NCBI GenBank assembly: GCA_002422315.1
Contig: DIUJ01000049.1
Location: 80,612 to 144,611 of the forward strand
DNA: 64,000 nucleotides
Source of the DNA: Bacteroidetes bacterium UBA6161
GTDB lineage: Bacteria; Bacteroidota; Bacteroidia; NS11-12g; UBA955
Direction of reading: 5' to 3'
The stretch's first letter is position 1; each line of letters opens with the position of its first letter. The translations under genes and the position numbers were made by a program. Shown here in pieces: positions 8,789-16,592 of the stretch. Below the pieces are notes generated by a model, which was given only the letters and a program-made list of their open reading frames with translations, was not told where the DNA came from and did not search any database.

Positions 8789-9663
8789 GATTGGCTATGT
8801 TCTAAAAAAATAAGTATAATAAAAAAAACATTAACAGAAATAGCTGCAATATTGTTCATTCTCATAGTGTTTTCAAAGTTGGCTTCTTCTGGTTTGCTAA
8901 AAACACTCCGCATCCAAAGGTTAAAAAAACCAAAAACAGGAGCTGTGCAGAGGGCAAAAAGCAAAAGGTAAGACCATTTTTGTTGTAAAATCCCAAAATA
9001 GTAAAATGCCAATGCACCCAAGGCAGCAAACAAAATACTCGAAAAAACAAAAGTGCCTCTTATACCAAGAAGCATGCTCAGGGTTTTTACTCCGTCTTTT
9101 TTGTCTTGCTCGTGTTGGTACACTTGCGTAAGAGGATAGCCTGCACCTACCAAAACAAAGGCCATACAAAGGGAAACCATAAATTCCATATCATACAGTA
9201 TAGTTCTACCTGTAGAGATACTTACCAGCAAAAATATAACTACCCCTTGAAAAATGGAAACATGTAAAAAACCCAAAACCGGAAATTTTTTTATTCTGAT
9301 TTTGCGATAGCTATATGCCCTGGAAGCCAAAACATACAAAAGTGCCAACGCACTTGCCACGGGGTTGGATACCCAAAAATAAACAAGCAAGATACCTACA
9401 CTATCTAAAATAAGGCTAAGTACAAACATAGATTTTGGAACTTTTGGAGGCGATTTAATGCCACCTATACTCCCGGTGTCTTTGTCCATGTAGCTATTGT
9501 AGCCATTGCTAGCGGGGTAAAGAAAAAAGTGTAATGCTACAAAACAAGCCAAAGTGCTGTTCCAGTCTAGGCTATCTGCTTGGCTCAAAGCAAATAAAAA
9601 AACTGGCATAAGATATACACCGAAGGGAATGCGCAAATGCAATAAAAGGGGAGGGTAACTCAT
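8785..9663 (-). CDS. UbiA-family prenyltransferase of the T3PKS operon
   Basis: A 292-residue integral membrane protein with about eight or nine hydrophobic helices. NGYNSYMDKDTGSIGG near residues 56-71 is the first aspartate-rich, Mg-diphosphate-binding motif, and YQHEQDKKDGVKTLS near residue 165 is the second. UbiA enzymes transfer a prenyl group from a diphosphate to an aromatic acceptor at the membrane. As the first gene of the operon, coupled to the T3PKS by an ATGA overlap, it probably prenylates the polyketide ring (inference). Confidence 0.85.
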   Translation of the reverse strand: MSYPPLLLHLRIPFGVYLMPVFLFALSQADSLDWNSTLACFVALHFFLYPASNGYNSYMDKDTGSIGGIKSPPKVPKSMFVLSLILDSVGILLVYFWVSNPVASALALLYVLASRAYSYRKIRIKKFPVLGFLHVSIFQGVVIFLLVSISTGRTILYDMEFMVSLCMAFVLVGAGYPLTQVYQHEQDKKDGVKTLSMLLGIRGTFVFSSILFAALGALAFYYFGILQQKWSYLLLFALCTAPVFGFFNLWMRSVFSKPEEANFENTMRMNNIAAISVNVFFIILIFLEHSQS

Positions 9664-9850
9664 AAAGTTTTATTACTTCAAATAAAGGGTAAATTTTGTT
9701 TACCTGTTAGGTCTTTGCAAAAAAAGCTAAGTAACTTATTTTGAGAAGTCAATAAGATTTTGTATAGTAAATAAAAACTTGTAATAAATGAAAAATATAT
9801 GCAATATTGCAGGTATAGAGACGAATTAGGCTATACCATATCAAATAATA

Positions 9851-10279
9851 ATGAAAAAAATACTTTACTTTGGAATTGTTGGATTTTTAATCTCTTGTTC
9901 TACAACAAAACAAGCTGTAAAAACTGGTTTAAAAGATAATCAGACTTTTAAATTAACAGAAATATCAACTGACCCTACATATGGATTGACATATAAAAAT
10001 CCTATCCAAGTTGGTGGTGTAGAGAAAGAAGAAGGTCCATTAAACGAAAGAAGATTTCTAAACGCTCTTGCTGGACCGAATGGAGAAAAAGTTTCTTACT
10101 TTCGAGCTGGAAGTTGTTGTCCTACCAAGAGTAACAATGATCCATTAGGATTTGGTAGTGTTATGTTAGATAATTATCGTGTAACATGGGAAGGTTCAAA
10201 AGATACGGTTTCAATATATATAAATATGTATGATTATGGAACTTTAAAAGCTCCTGTTGGATTTACAATTAAAAAATAA
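9851..10279 (+). CDS. Small conserved lipoprotein
   Basis: 142 residues with a lipoprotein signal (FGIVGFLISCST; Cys16 is the lipobox cysteine). The body contains YGLTYKNPIQVGG, a NERRFLNALAGPNGE stretch and a GSCCPTKS motif. I associate this pattern with a small lipoprotein family in Bacteroidota whose database names are unreliable. It probably sits on the inner leaflet of the outer membrane or on the inner membrane. No biochemical role can be assigned. It stands alone between the divergent T3PKS operon and the Fic region. Confidence 0.7.
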   Translation: MKKILYFGIVGFLISCSTTKQAVKTGLKDNQTFKLTEISTDPTYGLTYKNPIQVGGVEKEEGPLNERRFLNALAGPNGEKVSYFRAGSCCPTKSNNDPLGFGSVMLDNYRVTWEGSKDTVSIYINMYDYGTLKAPVGFTIKK

Positions 10280-10311
10280 AACTGCCACAATTTTCTTAGC
10301 TATACCTCCCT

Positions 10312-10378
10312 CCTAAGGCAGACAAGTAAACAACACGTTTAAAAACCATTCTGTAAAAAAACCACTTCAATACAGGCC
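10312..10378. repeat. Intergenic repeat, copy 1 (most diverged)
   Basis: This is one of three related intergenic segments sharing AAGGCAGAYAAGT, a run leading to AAAAACC, and ACTTCAATANAGGC. The other copies are at 11797-11877 and 13571-13650. A further match, TAGTTTTTTCTATTTTTGAA at about 10498-10508, is shared with copy 2. The rest of the 10280-10681 gap holds the Fic promoter region and nothing else I can name. Confidence 0.6.
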
Positions 10379-10586
10379 TTTTAAAAGAGGTATTTTTAAG
10401 ACCATTTAAGACACCTGGATTTGCAAAATATTTTGCGCTTAAATTTTAAATCCAATAAATAAAACCCATTAAAAAGTGCGGAGTAAAGTAGTTTTTTCTA
10501 TTTTTGAAAACAATACAGAGGTGTTTCCCACCTAATGCGGGAACCAACAACCCGACAACCGCACGATTGAAAATAATGACATTTTT

Positions 10587-10682
10587 CGTATCATAATCAA
10601 ATCAAAACGTATCAAAACGTATCATTTGTTGTTTGCGGTTTCAAATCTTAATCGTATCTTTGCGTATCAAAACGTATCAAAA
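10587..10682. promoter_or_regulatory. Six CGTATC repeats around the Fic promoter (putative operator)
   Basis: CGTATC occurs at 10587, 10608, 10618, 10653, 10663 and 10673, mostly as CGTATCAAAA. The pairs 10608/10618 and the trio 10653/10663/10673 have exact 10-base spacing, close to one helical turn, so a protein could bind repeats on one face of the DNA. They flank and overlap the promoter at 10632-10663, and the last copy ends at the start codon. The likely binder is the winged helix at the C-terminus of the Fic protein itself (inference). Confidence 0.7.
10632..10663 (+). promoter_or_regulatory. Bacteroidota-type promoter of the fic gene
   Basis: TTTG at 10632-10635 and TATCTTTG at 10656-10663 match the -33 (TTTG) and -7 (TAnnTTTG) boxes with a 20-base gap. 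Transcription would begin around 10669-10672, leaving a leader of only about 10 bases before ATG 10682. The promoter is embedded in the CGTATC repeats, so occupancy of these would block it. Confidence 0.65.
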
Positions 10683-11722
10683 TGGACAACGAAGTATATA
10701 ATTTTAAACTGAAAATTGATTGGAAACTGATTAACTTAATCAGTGAAATAGATCGTTTTGATGCAAATTGGACCGCTATTGAACGCAAAGAAGGACAAAG
10801 CCTCAAAGAGTTGAAGAGCATTGCTACCGTTCGAAGCGTAGGGGCTTCAAACCGTATTGAAGGCAACAGAATGAGCGATGAAGAAGTTGATGTGTTGCTT
10901 CAAAAAATTGATGTTACTAACCTTACTGACAGAGATTCGCAGGAAGTAGTCGGTTATTTTGAAGTACTGGACTTGATATCGGAATCTTATGAAAACATTA
11001 GCGTTACCGAAAACCATCTCAAAAGCTTACATAATAGTTTGATGAAATACAGTGCCATAGACGAATGGCATAAAGGCAATTATAAGCTGCATAGTAATGC
11101 GGTTGAAGCCTCATTTCCTGACGGCACACGTCAAATCATTTTTCAAACCACCGAAGCGGGATTTGCCACTGAAGATGCCATAAGGGCTTTGCTAAATTGG
11201 TATAATTCCGAAACGGAAGTACATACGTTAATAAAAGTAGCGTCTTTCGTCTATGAATTTTTGAGCGTTCACCCATTTCAAGACGGAAACGGTAGGTTAA
11301 GCCGTTTGATTTCAACGCTTTTGTTACTAAAAAATGGATATAAATGGATACAATACGTGAGTTTTGAACATGAAATAGAAAACCAAAAAAACGAATATTA
11401 TAAGGTGCTTAGAAGTTGTCAAGCACAACGCCCAAACGAAGATGTAACTGTTTGGATACAGTTCTTTTTGAGTTGCTTGTCCAATATTCAATCGCAACTG
11501 CTGCTGAAATTGCAAAAAAGTGGAATGGAAACACAGCTTTCACCCAAAGAAAAATCAATTTATTCAATTATACAAAACCGTCCGAACATCCAGTCGGGAG
11601 AAATTGCCGAAAAGTTGGCGATACCTGCACCAACCGTAAAACGCATTTTGTCAGAGTTGCTTAACAAAGGATTAATTGAAAAACAAGGAAGTGGACGCAA
11701 TGTGAGTTACACAATAAAATAA
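10682..11722 (+). CDS. Fic-family AMP transferase with C-terminal winged helix
   Basis: 346 residues. The Fic core motif HPFQDGNGRLSR (residues 197-208) contains the catalytic His197, the Asp and the Gly-Asn-Gly-Arg anion loop for ATP. An inhibitory helix motif of the SxxxE(G/N) type lies upstream at S56-NRI-E60-G, as in class II Fic proteins, where the Glu keeps the enzyme off until relieved. The C-terminus (about 290-346) is a winged helix-turn-helix (IAEKLAIPAPTVKRILSELLNKG). The enzyme modifies a hydroxyl on a target protein with AMP, target unknown. CGTATC repeats upstream suggest autoregulation. Confidence 0.85.
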   Translation: MDNEVYNFKLKIDWKLINLISEIDRFDANWTAIERKEGQSLKELKSIATVRSVGASNRIEGNRMSDEEVDVLLQKIDVTNLTDRDSQEVVGYFEVLDLISESYENISVTENHLKSLHNSLMKYSAIDEWHKGNYKLHSNAVEASFPDGTRQIIFQTTEAGFATEDAIRALLNWYNSETEVHTLIKVASFVYEFLSVHPFQDGNGRLSRLISTLLLLKNGYKWIQYVSFEHEIENQKNEYYKVLRSCQAQRPNEDVTVWIQFFLSCLSNIQSQLLLKLQKSGMETQLSPKEKSIYSIIQNRPNIQSGEIAEKLAIPAPTVKRILSELLNKGLIEKQGSGRNVSYTIK

Positions 11723-11796
11723 CATTAAAAATTAATAAAACCAATAACTCAACAGATATTAAAATTGCCCAGCAACTAACTAAGCCAGAGTTGATG

Positions 11797-11877
11797 CTCC
11801 AAAGGCAGATAAGTGCTCAACACTTTAAAAACCTTCAAATTTGAATTTTTTGAGTAAAAAACAACTTCAATAGAGGC
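11797..11877. repeat. Intergenic repeat, copy 2
   Basis: This segment begins CCAAAGGCAGATAAGTG and ends CAACTTCAATAGAGGC. It is very close to 13571-13650 and less close to 10312-10378. It lies just after the fic gene and before the MORN lipoprotein gene. The remainder of the 11723-12044 gap contains a -7-like box and no gene. Confidence 0.75.
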
Positions 11878-11959
11878 TTATTAAGAGAGCCATTCTTTTC
11901 ATCTGGTAATTTTTACTTGTAAAAAGTCGCTTAAAAGAAATATAATGAATAGTTTTTTC

Positions 11960-11967
11960 TATTTTTG
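11960..11967 (+). promoter_or_regulatory. -7-type box upstream of the MORN lipoprotein gene
   Basis: TATTTTTG fits TAnnTTTG and lies about 75 bases before ATG 12045. No clear TTTG -33 box is seen at the right distance. The surrounding TAGTTTTTTCTATTTTTGAA segment is repeated upstream of fic at about 10498, so the box belongs to the shared intergenic element. Confidence 0.4.
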
Positions 11968-12044
11968 AAGACATAACGGAGGTTTTTAGACAAACAGCCG
12001 TTGGGTGCAAGCTAAAAATTTATTAATCAAGAGAATATGAATAA

Positions 12045-13088
12045 ATGAGGAAATCCAGAATACATCAATTTTTGATAATATTTGCTTTATTAAATATTAT
12101 GGCGGGATGTCAACCAAGTCCCATTTCTGAATTAGTAGAGAAGAACAACCTGTGGTTTAAAAATGACAAACTATATACTGGGAAGGCTTACGGTACTTCT
12201 AAAGCAATTAACAACGAACAAATTTATAAACATTTCGGCTTGACAAGCTTTGGAGACTCTTTAATTCTGAATATTGAGCGTGGTGAAATTAAAAGAATAG
12301 ATTTTTACACATCAAAAGGGCATTTTGCTAAACAAGAATTCAAAGAAGATTCAATTGTACAATTGGAATTTTACTACACCGAATCAGGGATTTGGGACGT
12401 GGAACTTATTTCCGGAATTGCAAGTTTCAGAAATGGGAAAGAACACGGATTGAGAACATATTATATTCATGGAAATAAAATCTATTTATATTACAACAAT
12501 GGGAGATTAGAGAGTAGAATTACTTTTCGGTTGAACCCATCACTTCTTGACTTTAATGAAATTTTAGTTGAGGAGACTGAATACATGAGCGAATCAAATG
12601 CTCAAATCACTAAGGAATACTATAGAGACGGTAAAACATTAAGTAAAAAGTCTGAAATAGATAACGATAAAGATATAAGAACTACAATCATCTATGACTT
12701 GGATGGAAAAGTATATGAGAAAGTTATAAATGGTCAAAAAGTGGATGTTTCAATTGATGGAAGCGTTAAAACCTATAATAAAGGAGTCGGAATTACTTTG
12801 TCTGAATACAAGAATGGCAAAAAGCATGGAATAGAACGACAGTACTATACTAGCGGGCAACTTTGGGTTGAAACCACATATCAAAATGGTATGATGCAGG
12901 GCTGGAATAAGCGTTGGTACAAAAATGGTGTGCTTGCTTTAGAATGTACATATATCAAAAATGTAATTAATGGAAACTATCGAAAATGGTACGACAATGG
13001 GCAACTATGGGAGGAATCAATATACAAAAATGCGGAATTAATAACCCAAAAAAAATGGTATAACAATGGAAAACCTGCATTCAAATAA
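12045..13088 (+). CDS. Lipoprotein with MORN-variant (YwqK-like) repeats
   Basis: 347 residues. The N-terminus has a lipoprotein signal (FALLNIMAGCQ; Cys22). The body is built of repeats of the form YxNGxxxGxxxxYYxNG: EYKNGKKHGIERQYYTSGQL, TYQNGMMQGWNKRWYKNG, TYIKNVINGNYRKWYDNG. This is the MORN-variant pattern found in YwqK-type proteins, some of which are antitoxins. Its role here is unknown. The gene is bracketed by copies of the intergenic repeat (11797 and 13571) and followed 7 bases later by a small membrane protein. Confidence 0.75.
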   Translation: MRKSRIHQFLIIFALLNIMAGCQPSPISELVEKNNLWFKNDKLYTGKAYGTSKAINNEQIYKHFGLTSFGDSLILNIERGEIKRIDFYTSKGHFAKQEFKEDSIVQLEFYYTESGIWDVELISGIASFRNGKEHGLRTYYIHGNKIYLYYNNGRLESRITFRLNPSLLDFNEILVEETEYMSESNAQITKEYYRDGKTLSKKSEIDNDKDIRTTIIYDLDGKVYEKVINGQKVDVSIDGSVKTYNKGVGITLSEYKNGKKHGIERQYYTSGQLWVETTYQNGMMQGWNKRWYKNGVLALECTYIKNVINGNYRKWYDNGQLWEESIYKNAELITQKKWYNNGKPAFK

Positions 13089-13095
13089 AATTATT

Positions 13096-13530
13096 ATGCT
13101 CAAACAAATAGTAAAATACTCTCGTCAGACTTATCTTATTCTAAGCTTCTTCCATCTCATTTTGTTTTTTGTAATTCTAAGATCTCTATACATAAGAAGT
13201 CTTTATATTCCAGAAACTTGGTATAGAGGAAGTTTGACTAGAATAATGCCAATTGCAGGTTATCAGCTTGGTTTTATAATGTTATTTATCATATTGATCT
13301 TACTTATTGCTACTACATTGATTTTTCTAAAGAAGCATAAATACAAGATTATTTTATTTAGGATTTTATTCATAGTTCAATCCGCTTTAATAATCCCATT
13401 AGTTGGATTGATATATAAATGGCAGCTATATATATTTAAGTTTGGCTATGTATTAATTATTCCCATAATACTGCTCTCGATACTGATGATCCTAAATAAA
13501 TTTATAGTAAAAAAAACACCAGTTAATTAA
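13096..13530 (+). CDS. Small four-helix membrane protein, unknown function
   Basis: I place the start at ATG 13096 (MLKQIVKYSRQ), 7 bases after the MORN gene's stop. An upstream ATG at 13066 would overlap that gene. The protein is 144 residues with about four hydrophobic segments (LILSFFHLILFFVI, LGFIMLFIILILLIATTLIFL, ILFIVQSALIIPLVGLIY, YVLIIPIILLSILMIL) and a Lys-rich end. No motif is recognised. The tight spacing suggests co-expression with the lipoprotein upstream. Confidence 0.6.
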   Translation: MLKQIVKYSRQTYLILSFFHLILFFVILRSLYIRSLYIPETWYRGSLTRIMPIAGYQLGFIMLFIILILLIATTLIFLKKHKYKIILFRILFIVQSALIIPLVGLIYKWQLYIFKFGYVLIIPIILLSILMILNKFIVKKTPVN

Positions 13531-13570
13531 ACCTGTTTATTGCCGGCTGCCAACAGCCGTAGCTGTTCTT

Positions 13571-13650
13571 CCAAAGGCAGATAAGTGTACAACTCTTACA
13601 AAACCTTCAAATTTGAATTTCCAGAGAAAAAAACAACTTCAATAGAGGCA
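13571..13650. repeat. Intergenic repeat, copy 3
   Basis: It starts CCAAAGGCAGATAAGTG, includes CCTTCAAATTTGAATTT and ends CAACTTCAATAGAGGCA, closely matching 11797-11877. With copy 2 it brackets the MORN/membrane-protein pair. The remaining part of the 13531-13882 gap is AT-rich and contains only the promoter box described next. Confidence 0.75.
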
Positions 13651-13858
13651 TTTTTGGGATTAACTAAATTTTTCTCAAAAAATTAGTTGCTTAAAATGGC
13701 TCGTTTCTGTTCTGAAAATACGATTTTACAAAAAAACCGCTAACCAAAAAACAGGTACAAAATCACCAAACTGCCAACCTTAACTGCATTTTTTCTATCC
13801 AGAACAATAAATGTACATAATTTTCCGACACTATATATTTTAGCAATAGAAATACCTT

Positions 13859-13866
13859 TACCTTTG
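13859..13866 (+). promoter_or_regulatory. -7 box that fixes the start of the SGNH operon
   Basis: TACCTTTG matches TAnnTTTG. An ATG at 13868 lies only two bases downstream, before the expected transcription start, so the working start is the next in-frame ATG at 13883. No good -33 box is visible. Confidence 0.5.
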
Positions 13867-13882
13867 CATGGTAAAACTAAGT

Positions 13883-15337
13883 ATGTTACCGCCTAAAAAA
13901 GTATTCCATTTTATATTGCTTGCATTAAGCTCTGTGTTGTTTCTTTCTTTTGTAAGTGAAACAATAGCGGGTAAAAAACAAGAAACCATCTTTAAGTATT
14001 TTAAAATTAGCGATATAGTAGGGTATAGGGCATTCGCAGAAGCCAAGCATTTGGAAGTGGAAGAGCAAAAGGCTTTGGTAGAAGCAAAAAGAAAAAAAGA
14101 AGAATCTATAAAAAAGATTTCGAGCAAAGCAGATACCCTACAGTTTATGATTCAGCAAAGTCAGTTGGATAGTACCAAGTTCTTTTATGCCTCAGGGATA
14201 AAAGATTTTTGGTTTCCTATTTTTGAAGAATGGGCTAAACTAAAAAAGGATAAAAAACTGTACAGAATTCTACATTATGGTGACTCTCAAATAGAAATGG
14301 ATAGGATTACATCACACATTAGAGAGAAATTACAATCCAGATATGGAGGGAGTGGTCCCGGAATTTTACCCCCATTGCAGCTAGTGCCAAGTTATACCAT
14401 AAGCCAAACCGCTTCTGGAAATTGGCAACGACTTGTAAGTTATGGTGCATCCAATACAAGAGCTCCGCACAATAGATATGGAATTACAGGCATGATATTT
14501 AGATACAATGGCGGAAATGCTCAGGTATCTATAAGTCCAAGAGAGAAAAAATACCGACTTGTTAGAAACTTTGAAACTGTAAAAGTAATAACTGGAGCCT
14601 ACAATCGTTCCTTTACAGTGAGTTTACAAAATGGAAATACAACTTTAAGCCAATTGGTCCCTAGTGAAGGGAAAGAACAACTTATTAAATGGCAATTAGA
14701 TTCCAATAAATCAAATGTATCCTTAAATTTTCAATCAGATTCAATAACCGATATATTAGGAATTGCAATAGATGGAAAATATGGTATTGCTATGGACAAT
14801 ATACCTTGGAGAGGATCTTCGGGTCTTACATTTACTTCCATAAACAAGGCATCCTTAAGTCAAACCTATAAGTTTTTAAATGTTAGAATGGTGATTATGC
14901 AATTTGGGGGTAACAGCATGCCATACATCAAAGACCCCAAAGCAGCGGAGCGATATGCAGCAAGTTTTGCAAAGCAAATAGACTATATAAGGTCTATTGA
15001 TACAAGTATTAAGATATTGGTTATTGGTCCTGCAGACATGTCAACCAACATAGATGGCAGTATGCAAACCCCAAAAATGTTGGAATATTGTATTCAAAAA
15101 ATGGCCGAAGAAGCGAATAAAAGAGGCGCGGCTTTTTGGAGTATGTACCATGCAATGGGTGGCAAAAACAGTATGGTTAAATGGGTTAAGAGGTCGCCTG
15201 CTTATGGTGCGCCAGATTACATACATTTTAGTAAAATAGGTGCAGAAGAAATGTCTAAAATATTTTATTCTGCTATAGAACGAGAATATCAGATTTATAT
15301 GTTCCACAAAAACATGGAGGCGCTTAAAGTTGATTAA
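13883..15337 (+). CDS. SGNH/GDSL-like hydrolase or O-acyltransferase partner (1)
   Basis: 484 residues from ATG 13883. There is one N-terminal membrane segment (FHFILLALSSVLFLSFVS), then a coiled-coil-like Lys/Glu stretch (EAKHLEVEEQKALVEAKRKKEE), then an SGNH fold: LHYGDSQIE (block I with the Ser), MQFGGNSM (block III, Gly-x-Asn) and APDYIHFSKIG (block V, Asp-x-x-His). Such periplasmic proteins accompany MBOAT acyltransferases and move or remove acetyl groups on polysaccharides. It is followed by a second SGNH gene and an MBOAT gene with overlapping ends, which supports a joint role in cell-envelope glycan acylation. Confidence 0.75.
   Translation: MLPPKKVFHFILLALSSVLFLSFVSETIAGKKQETIFKYFKISDIVGYRAFAEAKHLEVEEQKALVEAKRKKEESIKKISSKADTLQFMIQQSQLDSTKFFYASGIKDFWFPIFEEWAKLKKDKKLYRILHYGDSQIEMDRITSHIREKLQSRYGGSGPGILPPLQLVPSYTISQTASGNWQRLVSYGASNTRAPHNRYGITGMIFRYNGGNAQVSISPREKKYRLVRNFETVKVITGAYNRSFTVSLQNGNTTLSQLVPSEGKEQLIKWQLDSNKSNVSLNFQSDSITDILGIAIDGKYGIAMDNIPWRGSSGLTFTSINKASLSQTYKFLNVRMVIMQFGGNSMPYIKDPKAAERYAASFAKQIDYIRSIDTSIKILVIGPADMSTNIDGSMQTPKMLEYCIQKMAEEANKRGAAFWSMYHAMGGKNSMVKWVKRSPAYGAPDYIHFSKIGAEEMSKIFYSAIEREYQIYMFHKNMEALKVD
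15316..15320 (+). promoter_or_regulatory. Shine-Dalgarno-like GGAGG supporting a TTG start
   Basis: GGAGG at 15316-15320 is 9 bases before TTG 15330. Such sites are uncommon in this window, and here it supports the TTG as the start of the second SGNH gene inside the 3' end of the first. Confidence 0.5.
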
Positions 15338-16592
15338 ATACCTCTTTGTTTTTTTCTTGAGTTTTTTTGTTTTGTATGCCAAATCCCAGGCTTTTATAGA
15401 CAATTCGGAAAAATATTCCTTTGTAAACTACGCTAACAATAAAATTGATTACCCTGGCGATAGCATGGACTTTGTGAATTTTATGTATAAATTTAACAAG
15501 TTAGTTTCTACAGGGCAGGGTAAAATAAATATTGTTCATTTTGGTGGCTCGCATGTACAAGCGGATATGTGGACAGGTCAAATACGAAGCCATTTTAATA
15601 AGTTTTTATTCCAAAGGGAAGTAGAAAGAGGTTTTGTGTTTCCTTACAAGGCAATAAAAACCAATGGTTCTGCACAATATGATGTGCATTACAATAAAAC
15701 ATGGGAATATGTTAAAAATGTAAAGCTTAGCTTCCCAGAAGAGGTAGGATTAATGGGCTATAAAGCTATTGCAAGAGATAGTGGACAATATGTTTCATTT
15801 GATTTTAAATCGGAATTTTTTACAAAATATGTGTTTGATGAAATATTGGTTTATCACGATACAGGTTCAAGTTATTTTGATTTTACCATTCAAGTAGATT
15901 CCAACTTATTAAGTGCGGAATATTCATCCGATTGTAAATGTTCTAAGTTTATTTTTCCTAGCAATTATTCAAGTTTTAAACTAGTGGTTCATAAAACCAA
16001 TGAATTGCAGTCTATGTTTGTTTTAAATGGAATTCAAACAAAGATTCAAAATAACTCTGGACTGGTATACCACAATGTAGGAGTAAATGGCGCTTCTGTA
16101 CCTTCCTTCCTAAATTGTTTGGACCTAGATAAACAACTGAAGGTTTTAAATCCTGATTTAATAGTCTTTGCAGTAGGTATAAACGATGCTTTTGGTAAAG
16201 ATTTTTCAAGGCCATGGTTTGAGAATAATTACAGCTTGTGGATTAAAAGGATTAGAGAAGTTTGTCCTGGAGTGGCCATACTATTACTAACCAATACCGA
16301 TAGCTACAAAACAATTAAGCGACGCAAATACAAAAACTACAGTGGCAATGAAGTGAGAAACTCCATGTATTTACTAGGCAAGACCCATGGCGCAGCGGTA
16401 TGGGATTTGTATTCTGTAATGGGAGGGCTTGGTTCCATTCAACTATGGAATCGCAATGGAATGGCGCAGAGTGATTTAATACATCTTACAGGAAATGGTT
16501 ACCGATATTTAGGGGACTTGTTTTTTGAAGCCTTTTTAAAGAAATACGATTCTTTTGTGCAAAATAATCTATCCTATTTGTCTTATGAATAA
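15330..16592 (+). CDS. SGNH/GDSL-like hydrolase or O-acyltransferase partner (2)
   Basis: 420 residues starting at TTG 15330, overlapping the previous gene by 8 bases with a GGAGG upstream. A signal peptide (LFVFFLSFFVLYAKSQA) directs export. The SGNH blocks are IVHFGGSHVQADMW (Ser in GGS), VFAVGINDAF (GxND) and QSDLIHLTGNG (DxxH), so the catalytic residues appear complete. It is a diverged relative of the upstream gene. Two SGNH partners next to one MBOAT resemble the AlgJ/AlgX arrangement in alginate acetylation, but the glycan here is unknown. Confidence 0.75.
   Translation: MIKYLFVFFLSFFVLYAKSQAFIDNSEKYSFVNYANNKIDYPGDSMDFVNFMYKFNKLVSTGQGKINIVHFGGSHVQADMWTGQIRSHFNKFLFQREVERGFVFPYKAIKTNGSAQYDVHYNKTWEYVKNVKLSFPEEVGLMGYKAIARDSGQYVSFDFKSEFFTKYVFDEILVYHDTGSSYFDFTIQVDSNLLSAEYSSDCKCSKFIFPSNYSSFKLVVHKTNELQSMFVLNGIQTKIQNNSGLVYHNVGVNGASVPSFLNCLDLDKQLKVLNPDLIVFAVGINDAFGKDFSRPWFENNYSLWIKRIREVCPGVAILLLTNTDSYKTIKRRKYKNYSGNEVRNSMYLLGKTHGAAVWDLYSVMGGLGSIQLWNRNGMAQSDLIHLTGNGYRYLGDLFFEAFLKKYDSFVQNNLSYLSYE

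Noticed and set aside
8663..8971. 102-residue plus-strand frame over the T3PKS/UbiA junction
   Set aside because: Antisense to two solid genes, low complexity, no motif.
10280..13882. Integron attC sites between accessory genes
   Set aside because: One GTTGGGT core-like site is seen near 12000, but no paired, correctly spaced inverse core sites or integrase were found.
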